A stretch of 6,262 nucleotides of DNA from Lightella neohaematopini (GTDB lineage Bacteria; Pseudomonadota; Gammaproteobacteria; Enterobacterales; Enterobacteriaceae), in contig JAOBJV010000013.1 of assembly GCA_025728385.1 (NCBI GenBank), forward strand, positions 1 through 6,262, in the 5' to 3' direction. The position numbers and the translations under genes are program-made. Shown here piece by piece: positions 1-6,034 of this stretch; within the stretch, counting starts at the first letter, position 1; each line of letters begins with the position of its first letter. Under the pieces are notes generated by a model that was not told the origin of the DNA, ran no database searches, and saw nothing but the letters and a program-made list of their open reading frames with translations.

Positions 1-233
1 ATTACTCCATTATATTTAGCTATAATAATGTACTTATTATTATTAATGATATCTAATATATCCTTGTTATAAGAAAAAAATTTTTTCCATTTAACAGAAT
101 AACTACAACCATTAGAACAACAATATTTATTATGTTTATTATTAATTGTACAACTACTAAATACTAAAATAATTACTATTAATATAAAATATTTTATTAA
201 TATAAATATATTTATATTATACTTGATTATCAT
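1..233 (-). CDS. bamB: Outer-membrane lipoprotein, N-terminal fragment; probable BamB (partial at left edge)
   Basis: Reading the minus strand from an ATG at 233-231 gives 77 codons with no stop before the window edge, so the gene continues outside. Residues 1-27 form a lysine-containing N-region and a long hydrophobic stretch (about 15-25) ending FSSC, with Cys28 as the likely lipidated residue; Phe at -3 is atypical for a lipobox. After a linker, residues 47-77 (beginning VKWKKFF, ending IIIAKYNGV) resemble the first beta-propeller blade of E. coli BamB, where AWSTSV leads to VVYAADRAGLV. BamB is a lipoprotein of the BAM complex that inserts outer-membrane beta-barrels. Its place immediately downstream of hisS matches the E. 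coli hisS-yfgM-bamB order with yfgM lost. No in-frame ATG lies closely upstream. The lipoprotein nature is clear; the BamB name rests on synteny plus weak similarity. Confidence 0.65.
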   Translation of the reverse strand, partial: MIIKYNINIFILIKYFILIVIILVFSSCTINNKHNKYCCSNGCSYSVKWKKFFSYNKDILDIINNNKYIIIAKYNGV

Positions 234-278
234 TATTATATTATGAATAAGATATTGTAAAATCTAATTACAAAATAA

Positions 279-1547
279 TTAATTATTATTAAATAATATT
301 AATAGTAGTTTGGATAAAATATAAGATTTTTTAATTATTTCTTTTTTATTACTAATTAAATTTTCTAATATTAGTTGATCAGATAACAATGTATTATCTC
401 CCATAATTATTAATGTTTTAGTTTTTAATTGGTATGCTTGTTTGCGATACTTGCTTATTTTACTACAATAAAAATCAACAACTAATTTTAATGACGGGAT
501 TGAATCTCGTAGATATTCAGATAAACTAATTATTGAATTCTTTAACTTATTATTTACGTTCACTAAAAATACATCAATTAAAAACTTATCTTTTAATAAC
601 ACATTGCTTTTATTAATTAAAATAATTAAACGTTCTAAACCAATTGCACACCCAATAGCAGGAATAGAATGATTACAGTTAAAATTATTTACTAGTAAAT
701 CATATCTACCACCACCACAAACAGCATTTTGTGATCCTAAATTATCAGTAGTCCACTCAAATACTGTATCGTTATAATAATCTAATCCTCTAACTAAATA
801 TGGATTAATATTATAAGATATGTTCATATTATTTAAAGATTTTTGTAAATTTAAAAATCTATTATATGACTCATTATCTAAATAACTTGTAATAAGTGGA
901 GCTTGTTTTAATATCGATAGAGTTTTATATTTTTCTAATAATCTCATAGGATTATTGATAATACTATCATGAATATTATTTAATAACTTATTTTTTTGAA
1001 AAAATGTAATTAATTCCTTGTAATATTTTTTACGTGTTTTTAAACAACCAAGAGAGTTAATCTCCAGTGATAAATACTTACTTAATCCTAATAACTTCCA
1101 TATTCTAGATATTAACAAAATTAATTCAACATCAATACAAATATCTGCATAACCAAATACTTCTATACCAATTTGGTGAAATTGTCTAAATCTACCCATT
1201 TGTGGTTTTTCATAACGAAACATAGGGCCATGATACCACAATCTTTGTTTATTATATAGTAAACCATGTTTAATAATAGCTCTTACACAACTAGCAGTAC
1301 CTTCAGGTCTTAATGATAAACTACAGCCATTACGATCGTAGAAATTGTACATTTCTTTATTTACAACTAAATTATTATATCCAATAGCTTGATTAAATAA
1401 TTTAGTTTTTTCAACTATAGGAAAACGAATTTCTTCATATCCATAATTTAATAAAGTATTTTTTATTGTGTATTCAACTTGTTGCCAAATAATACTATCT
1501 TTAGGTAATAGATCATGCATACCCTTAACTGAATTAATAATTTTCAT
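279..1547 (-). CDS. hisS: Histidyl-tRNA synthetase
   Basis: Class II aminoacyl-tRNA synthetase that charges tRNA-His in the cytoplasm. At 422 aa it is close to the 424 aa of E. coli HisS and aligns along its whole length. It opens with the family signature KGMHDLLP (residues 8-15). RPEGTA (80-85) carries the ATP/histidine-site Glu82 and Thr84. Motif 2 (about 103-125) includes GPMFRYE with Arg111 and RQFHQ with Gln125, followed by Glu129. The histidine-specific signature LVRGLDYY (251-258) contains the catalytic Arg253. CGGGRYD (277-283) and motif 3 GLERL (303-307) follow. Residues about 325-422 are the anticodon-binding domain, lysine-rich as expected from AT drift. All catalytic residues are present. 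The ATG is 5 nt after the ispG stop with no visible Shine-Dalgarno sequence, which suggests cotranscription and coupled translation with ispG. Confidence 0.97.
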   Translation of the reverse strand: MKIINSVKGMHDLLPKDSIIWQQVEYTIKNTLLNYGYEEIRFPIVEKTKLFNQAIGYNNLVVNKEMYNFYDRNGCSLSLRPEGTASCVRAIIKHGLLYNKQRLWYHGPMFRYEKPQMGRFRQFHQIGIEVFGYADICIDVELILLISRIWKLLGLSKYLSLEINSLGCLKTRKKYYKELITFFQKNKLLNNIHDSIINNPMRLLEKYKTLSILKQAPLITSYLDNESYNRFLNLQKSLNNMNISYNINPYLVRGLDYYNDTVFEWTTDNLGSQNAVCGGGRYDLLVNNFNCNHSIPAIGCAIGLERLIILINKSNVLLKDKFLIDVFLVNVNNKLKNSIISLSEYLRDSIPSLKLVVDFYCSKISKYRKQAYQLKTKTLIIMGDNTLLSDQLILENLISNKKEIIKKSYILSKLLLILFNNN

Positions 1548-1552
1548 ATAAA

Positions 1553-2644
1553 TTACTTTATGTAAGTATTAGTTTTACTACGTATTATTGATTCCAAATA
1601 ATCAGCAATATTATCATTTTTTATTTTATTAGATTGTCTTATTCCATCAATATATAAACTACTATTTCTTCTTCCTCCTACTACTCCAATATCTGATCTT
1701 AAAGCTTCTCCTAATCCATTAACTATGCAACCAATAATAGATATATTAATTGGTGTAACAATATCCTGTAATTTTTGTTCTAAATTATTAGTAGTATTAA
1801 TTACGTCAAACTCTTGTCTAGCACATGTTGGACAAGTAATAAAATTTATACCCCGATAACGTAAATGTAATGATCTTAAAATATCAAATGCTACTTTTAT
1901 TTCTTCTACCGGATTAGCAGTAAGAGACACTCTTATAGTATCACCTATACCCATCATTAATAATAACCCAATTCCAATTGCTGACTTAGTAATACCAATA
2001 CGCGTAGTACCTGTTTCAGTAACTCCAATATGTAATGGTTGATCAATTGATTTTGAAACTAGCTGGTAAGCCTTAATAGTAGTTAATACATCAGATGATT
2101 TAACGCTAACTTTAAAATAACTAAAATTTAGTTTATCAAAAATATTAACTTGTCGCATAACTGATTCAAATAATGCTTCTGCTGAAACAATTTTATTATA
2201 TTTATTTCTAAATTCACGTTCTAATGAACCAGAATTAACACCAATCCTAATAGGAATATTATAATATTTAGCACAATCTATTAATGTTTTAATTCGTCTA
2301 ATACTACCAATATTACCTGGATTAATACGTATACAATCAACACCATATTCTGCTACTTTTAAAGCAATTCGATAATCAAAATGTATATCTGCTACTAATG
2401 GTATATTTTTAGTACTAGATCTAATTTTTTTAAATGATTCAGCAGCATCCATATTTGGAATTGATACACGTATAATATCTGCTCCATTAAATTTTAATGT
2501 ATTAATTTGATTAATTGTTTGTTTAACATTAATAGTATCAGTATTAGTCATAGACTGTACCGAAATAGGATAATTACCACCAATTGGAACGTTACCAACA
2601 TAAATACAATTAGATTTCCTTCTTTTAATAAAAATTTTATTCAT
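1553..2644 (-). CDS. ispG: 4-hydroxy-3-methylbut-2-enyl diphosphate synthase (flavodoxin/ferredoxin), IspG/GcpE
   Basis: Fe-S enzyme of the non-mevalonate (MEP) isoprenoid pathway; it reductively opens methylerythritol cyclodiphosphate to HMBPP. At 363 aa it is slightly shorter than E. coli IspG (372), mainly at the C-terminus. The N-terminal TIM barrel (about 1-265) carries family blocks such as YVGNVPIG (15-22), VQSMTNT (29-35), ADIHFDYRIALKVAEYG (85-101), RINPGNIG (106-113) and IRIGVNSGSLE (132-142). The C-terminal domain has the three cluster-ligating cysteines, Cys271 and Cys274 in CPTC and Cys306 in GC, plus the cluster-proximal Glu313. The normally invariant NGPGE reads NGLGE here (Leu311); the reading frame around it is clean. 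A weak GAG at 2651-2653 is correctly spaced from the start ATG. It lies directly upstream of hisS, as in E. coli. Confidence 0.96.
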   Translation of the reverse strand: MNKIFIKRRKSNCIYVGNVPIGGNYPISVQSMTNTDTINVKQTINQINTLKFNGADIIRVSIPNMDAAESFKKIRSSTKNIPLVADIHFDYRIALKVAEYGVDCIRINPGNIGSIRRIKTLIDCAKYYNIPIRIGVNSGSLEREFRNKYNKIVSAEALFESVMRQVNIFDKLNFSYFKVSVKSSDVLTTIKAYQLVSKSIDQPLHIGVTETGTTRIGITKSAIGIGLLLMMGIGDTIRVSLTANPVEEIKVAFDILRSLHLRYRGINFITCPTCARQEFDVINTTNNLEQKLQDIVTPINISIIGCIVNGLGEALRSDIGVVGGRRNSSLYIDGIRQSNKIKNDNIADYLESIIRSKTNTYIK

Positions 2645-2693
2645 TAACTACTCAAAAAAAAGTTAAGTATTTTCTATATTATTATCTAATTAA

Positions 2694-2711
2694 TATATAT
2701 TTAAATATATA
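2694..2711. repeat. All-AT perfect palindrome in the ndk-ispG spacer
   Basis: An 18-bp perfect inverted repeat (TATATATTT and its complement) lies in the 83-nt gap after the ndk stop codon, where rodZ, pilF and rlmN sit in E. coli. It contains no G or C, so any hairpin would be weak, and such palindromes arise by chance in DNA this AT-rich. No run of T after a GC stem is present, so it is not a convincing terminator. Confidence 0.35.
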
Positions 2712-2727
2712 AATGCTAATATTTAAA

Positions 2728-3159
2728 TTAATATATTTTTTTATATATTTCATCTTTTTTAAAAAGATAATATATCTCTTTTTTAGCTGCTTCTTTTGAA
2801 GCAGATCCATGTATTGCATTTTCTGTAATACTATCAGCATAGTCTTTTCTAATTGTACCAGGAATTGCATATATAGGATTAGTATGACCAATAATTAATC
2901 TGTTACGGTTAATAGCATCATAACCTTCTAAAACTAATAATACTACTGGATTAGAAGTCATAAATTTTAATAAATCATTAAAAAATAATTTATCTTTATG
3001 TTCATCATATATAAATAGTACTTGATGAAAATTTAATTTTAACATCTTTAATCCAACTATAAATAATTTATTATCTTCAAAACGTTTAATAATATTTCCA
3101 ATAACATGTTTATTAATTGCATTAGGTTTAATAATTGACAAAGTATATTCTAATACCAT
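2728..3159 (-). CDS. ndk: Nucleoside diphosphate kinase
   Basis: Transfers the gamma-phosphate from ATP to nucleoside diphosphates through a phosphohistidine, balancing NTP and dNTP pools in the cytoplasm. It is 143 aa, the same length as E. coli Ndk, and aligns without gaps. The phosphorylated His117 lies in NAIHGS (114-119). The nucleotide-site residues Lys11 (IIKPNA), Tyr51, Phe59, Arg87, Thr93, Arg104 (GTIR) and Asn114 are all present. The start is supported by homology (MVLEYTLSIIKPN matching MAIERTFSIIKPN) and by the clearest Shine-Dalgarno sequence in the window. It is first in the minus-strand run ndk-ispG-hisS-bamB and may head that transcript. Some highly reduced symbionts dispense with ndk, but here it looks fully functional. 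Confidence 0.97.
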   Translation of the reverse strand: MVLEYTLSIIKPNAINKHVIGNIIKRFEDNKLFIVGLKMLKLNFHQVLFIYDEHKDKLFFNDLLKFMTSNPVVLLVLEGYDAINRNRLIIGHTNPIYAIPGTIRKDYADSITENAIHGSASKEAAKKEIYYLFKKDEIYKKIY

Positions 3160-3167
3160 AAATAGTG

Positions 3168-3173
3168 CCTCTT
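3168..3173 (-). promoter_or_regulatory. Strong Shine-Dalgarno sequence of ndk
   Basis: Reading the minus strand, AAGAGG lies 8 nt before the ndk ATG, a good match to the anti-Shine-Dalgarno sequence with normal spacing. No other complete gene in the window has a comparable site: ispG has only GAG, and hisS, glyA and suhB have none visible. It confirms the ndk start codon. Confidence 0.8.
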
Positions 3174-3182
3174 AATTATTTA

Positions 3183-3200
3183 AGATAATAATTATTATCT
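3183..3200. repeat. 18-bp perfect palindrome upstream of ndk
   Basis: AGATAATAA followed directly by its exact reverse complement lies 24-41 nt upstream of the ndk start codon, just 5' of its ribosome binding site. The position fits an operator or a 5'-UTR structure, but two G/C pairs in 18 bp and the local base composition make chance occurrence quite possible. No regulator is recognisable. Confidence 0.45.
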
Positions 3201-3486
3201 AATTTTATTTAACTTTAATTATTTATATAATTTTTAATAAGTTAAATTTATGTACATATTAATATATTTATTAAAGTAATTTAGTTGTATTAATTTAATT
3301 AGTAAATTTTATATTAAAATAAACAAGACTAATAAAATTTAAGATTTTTTATTTATTTAAAAGTATTCAAATTTATTAAACTAAACTAATAACATCTAAC
3401 TTAATTTTTAAAAGTAAATAATACATTTAAATTATTATTAGTTTTGATATTATGTAAAATCATAATATTAAATTAATTAGTATTAA

Positions 3487-3504
3487 ATTACAATTACTTG
3501 TAAT
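3487..3504. repeat. Short perfect inverted repeat (7-bp arms, 4-nt loop)
   Basis: ATTACAA, loop TTAC, TTGTAAT: a perfect small stem-loop within the spacer. It overlaps alternative pairings with the sequence just to its right (TTGTA at 3498-3502 with TACAA at 3510-3514). There is no T-run typical of a terminator. It may be chance. Confidence 0.35.
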
Positions 3505-3526
3505 ATAAGTACAAATAATAAATTTT

Positions 3527-3548
3527 AATTATACTACTTAGTATAATT
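3527..3548. repeat. Perfect inverted repeat (9-bp arms, 4-nt loop)
   Basis: AATTATACT, loop ACTT, AGTATAATT forms the best compact hairpin in the spacer, closed by an almost purely A-T stem. No T-tract follows on either strand, so it is not a standard intrinsic terminator. In DNA of this composition a few such stems per kilobase are expected by chance. Confidence 0.4.
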
Positions 3549-3661
3549 CTTTGGTTATTTATTAAAAATAAGTTAATATTATCATAATTATATTTAATTA
3601 TAATAAATAATTATGTATTATACCTAATATAGATAATTAGATAAAATTATTATATTATTTT

Positions 3662-3715
3662 ATAAGATATAAGATTTTTTTAAATAAAAATTTTTTAACT
3701 AAAATAATATCTTAT
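3662..3715. repeat. Long-looped inverted repeat around A- and T-tracts
   Basis: ATAAGATAT (3662-3670) and its exact complement ATATCTTAT (3707-3715) flank a 36-nt interior with opposed T- and A-runs that could pair further. The string AAGATTTTTT inside it also occurs at 3341-3350, so the spacer has a small direct repeat too. No function can be assigned. Confidence 0.3.
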
Positions 3716-3990
3716 CAAAAATTAATAATTATTATAAACTAATTTAATTATATATATTCTAGTTACTACTAAAGATATACTAATTCTTAATTATAAAAAA
3801 TTTACTAAAATAGTATAACAATAATATTAAAAATAAAATACTTATTTATCTTTTTAAAGTATTAGTAAAAATTGTAATTAGTTAAACTTATTATTTTTAA
3901 TATAAAATATTTAAATTAATATAGTTTAAAATAAAATTATCAATTTTTTATTACTAAAATGTATATTTAGCATTAAAATAAATAATATTA

Positions 3991-4755
3991 ATGAATCATA
4001 TATTAAATATTGCTATTAGAATTATTAGAGAAATTGGCGTTATATTACTTAAAAGTTATGAATGTATTAATATTAAACATAGTTATAAAAATAATGAAAT
4101 TATAATAAATAATTGGAATAAGCGTGTAGAACAATATACGATAAATTTAATTAAAAAATATTATCCTCAGCATTCTTATACCACTAAACATTATTTTGTT
4201 CATAACAATAATATTAATTGGATTATTAATTTTGAAAAGAATATTAATATAATTAAAAAGCTTCCTTATTATACTATTTCGATTGCTGTCCAAATAAACA
4301 AATGTACTGAAATTGCAATAATATATGAATTAATTAATAATGAATTATTTACCGCAATTAGAGGTCAAGGAGCCCAATTAAATAATAAAAGATTACGAGT
4401 TAATAATAATAAAACACTAAGTAATAGTATTATTACTACTAATTTAATAACTAAAAATATAAAAGATATAAATAAAAAATTATCTTTTATAAAAAAATTA
4501 ATAATGGCTAAAATAGATCTTAGATGTCATGGAACTAATGTATTAGATTTAGCATATTTAGCTGCTGGCAGAATAGATGGTGTATTACTATATAAAATAA
4601 ATAATATTAATTATTATATTAGTGGAATATTAATAGCAATTGAATCTGGTAATTTAATTTTTGATCACAATGGAAATAATAATTATAATCAATCTGGGAA
4701 CTTACTAATAGGAAACGCCAAAATTTCTAATTTAATACTAGAAATTATAAAATAA
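3991..4755 (+). CDS. suhB: SuhB, inositol monophosphatase-family protein with a degenerate active site
   Basis: 254 aa, against 267 in E. coli SuhB, aligning from residue 1 (NHILNIAIR with HPMLNIAVR). SuhB-like blocks are kept: YYPQH (57-61), KLPYYTISIAV (90-100), NELFTAIRGQGAQLN (117-131), and LDLAYLAAGRIDG (185-197). The metal-binding residues are not. By alignment E. coli Glu67 is Lys66, Asp84 is Asn80, Asp87 is Lys83 and Asp212 is Tyr208; one residue is deleted in the DPLDGTT loop, and NVD (42-44) reads NWN. Phosphatase activity is therefore very unlikely. In E. coli SuhB also joins the Nus-factor antitermination complex on rRNA operons, a role reported not to need catalysis; this is the likeliest retained function. 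Arg184, linked to RNA polymerase interaction in E. coli, aligns with Cys179, while Arg183 is kept (Arg178). No Shine-Dalgarno sequence is visible. It stands alone on the plus strand, convergent with glyA. An early-stage pseudogene is the alternative. Confidence 0.9.
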   Translation: MNHILNIAIRIIREIGVILLKSYECINIKHSYKNNEIIINNWNKRVEQYTINLIKKYYPQHSYTTKHYFVHNNNINWIINFEKNINIIKKLPYYTISIAVQINKCTEIAIIYELINNELFTAIRGQGAQLNNKRLRVNNNKTLSNSIITTNLITKNIKDINKKLSFIKKLIMAKIDLRCHGTNVLDLAYLAAGRIDGVLLYKINNINYYISGILIAIESGNLIFDHNGNNNYNQSGNLLIGNAKISNLILEIIK

Positions 4756-4772
4756 ATAATAAAATACATGAG

Positions 4773-6026
4773 TTATTCGTTATATATTGGATACTTGTTA
4801 CATAAAATAGATACTTTATTTTTTATACTACAAAATAGTTTTTTATTATTAATGTTTAATAAAAGATTACATATCCAATTAGCTACATTGCGAACATCAT
4901 GTTTTTTAAAACCTCGTCTAGTTACAGCAGCTGTACCAATTCTTATACCTGAAGTAATGTTTGCTCCATTTTTATCATTAGGAATAATATTTTTATTAAC
5001 AATAATATTAACGGAATCTAATAATTTTGTTGCTTCAACACCTGATAAATTAATATTAGTTAAATCAATAACAAATAAATGATTATTAATATTAGAGGAC
5101 ACTATTTTAAATTTATTTAAAATAAAAATTTTTGCCATCATTTTAGTATTTAATAAAATTTGTTTTTGATATAATTTAAATGATAATTGCATAGCTTCTT
5201 TTAAGGCAGCTGCTTTAGCAGCAATAACATGCATAAGAGGACCTCCCTGAGTACGAGGAAAAACTCCACAATCTAATTTTTTATAAAATTTATCATCACC
5301 GACTTTTGATAAAATTATACCACCTCTTGGACCGGCTAATGTCTTATGAGTAGTAGTAGTTACTACATGAGCATAATTAATTGGATTAGGATATAAATTA
5401 GCAGCAACTAATCCAGCAACATGAGCTATATCAGCTAATAAATAAGCACCAACCTGGTCAGCAATAATTCTCATTTTTTTCCAATCTATTAGACCTGAGT
5501 ATGAAGAAAATCCACCAATAATAATTTTTGGTTTATATTTATTAGCTAATTCTTCTAATTGATAATAATTTATATTTCCTAAATTATCTAATTCATAAAA
5601 AATAGCATTATATATTATTCCTGATAAACTAACTTTTGCTCCATGAGTTAAATGACCTCCATGAGATAATCTCATACTTAAAATAGTATCTCCCGGTTCT
5701 AATAAAGCTGCATAAACAGCAAAATTAGCTTGTGATCCAGAATGAGGTTGTACATTAGCATAATCTGCATTAAATAAAATTTTAGCTCTATGAATAGCTA
5801 ATTTTTCTATCATATCAATATATTTACATCCACCATAATAACGATTTTTAGGATATCCTTCAGCATATTTATTTGTTAATTGTGATCCTTGTAATTGCAT
5901 AACTAAATTACTAGCATAGTTTTCTGATGCAATTAAATTTATACACTTTTCTTGTCTGGATATTTCTAGTTTTAGAATTCTATCTAAATCACAATCATTA
6001 TATTTAATAAAGTAATTATTTAGCAT
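4773..6026 (-). CDS. glyA: Serine hydroxymethyltransferase
   Basis: PLP enzyme that interconverts serine and glycine with transfer of a one-carbon unit to tetrahydrofolate, feeding purine, thymidylate and methionine synthesis. It is 417 aa, identical in length to E. coli GlyA, and aligns throughout. The PLP lysine is Lys228 in TTTTHKT (223-229). Other active-site residues are present: Ser34 (LIASEN), Tyr54 and Glu56 (NKYAEGYP), Tyr64 (RYYGG), His125 (SHGGHLTHG), Asp199 and His202 (ADIAHVAG), and Arg362 (SGIRIGT). Two positions usually glycine in the loop VFPGGQGGP read Arg258-Thr259, and the proline in GTPA is alanine (GTAA, 364-367). The ATG is 8 nt after the tadA stop with no clear Shine-Dalgarno, suggesting cotranscription. 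Its 3' end faces suhB across 17 nt. Confidence 0.97.
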   Translation of the reverse strand: MLNNYFIKYNDCDLDRILKLEISRQEKCINLIASENYASNLVMQLQGSQLTNKYAEGYPKNRYYGGCKYIDMIEKLAIHRAKILFNADYANVQPHSGSQANFAVYAALLEPGDTILSMRLSHGGHLTHGAKVSLSGIIYNAIFYELDNLGNINYYQLEELANKYKPKIIIGGFSSYSGLIDWKKMRIIADQVGAYLLADIAHVAGLVAANLYPNPINYAHVVTTTTHKTLAGPRGGIILSKVGDDKFYKKLDCGVFPRTQGGPLMHVIAAKAAALKEAMQLSFKLYQKQILLNTKMMAKIFILNKFKIVSSNINNHLFVIDLTNINLSGVEATKLLDSVNIIVNKNIIPNDKNGANITSGIRIGTAAVTRRGFKKHDVRNVANWICNLLLNINNKKLFCSIKNKVSILCNKYPIYNE

Positions 6027-6034
6027 TTAATTCA

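Larger units (their letters stand above)
3160..3990. other. Long gene-free AT-rich spacer between divergent ndk and suhB
   Basis: About 830 nt with no reading frame of note on either strand, dense stop codons in all frames and only about a tenth G+C, clearly lower than the flanking genes. No tRNA-like or rRNA-like GC-richer segment was found, no T-loop-like GTTCRA sequence, and no recognisable protein remnant. It must hold the promoters for leftward ndk and rightward suhB, but -10-like strings are so frequent that none can be chosen. In E. coli the ndk-suhB interval contains many genes, including the isc/hsc iron-sulfur cluster, so this is probably the eroded remains of that interval. Short inverted repeats are listed separately. 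Confidence 0.7.

Noticed and set aside
2682..2891. 69-codon minus-strand open frame overlapping ndk and its downstream spacer
   Set aside because: It is an out-of-frame shadow of ndk, with low-complexity Ile/Lys/Tyr content and no family resemblance.
3837..3863. Inverted repeat AATACTT / AAGTATT as a possible terminator or regulatory hairpin before suhB
   Set aside because: Only 7 bp with a 13-nt loop and one G-C pair; expected by chance at this base composition.
3160..3990. tRNA or other structured RNA gene, CRISPR array or replication origin in the spacer
   Set aside because: No GC-richer segment, no T-loop signature, no regularly spaced repeats, and no DnaA-box series were seen.
3780..3990. 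Specific -35/-10 promoter for suhB
   Set aside because: TATAAT-like strings occur throughout, so no one site can be singled out without transcript data.
4756..4772. Possible bidirectional terminator between convergent suhB and glyA
   Set aside because: The 17-nt gap is A-rich and has no GC-containing stem followed by a T-run on either strand.
4768..5082. 104-codon plus-strand open frame antisense to the glyA 3' end
   Set aside because: It lies opposite conserved GlyA coding sequence; its residues reflect the complement of GlyA codons and it resembles nothing known.
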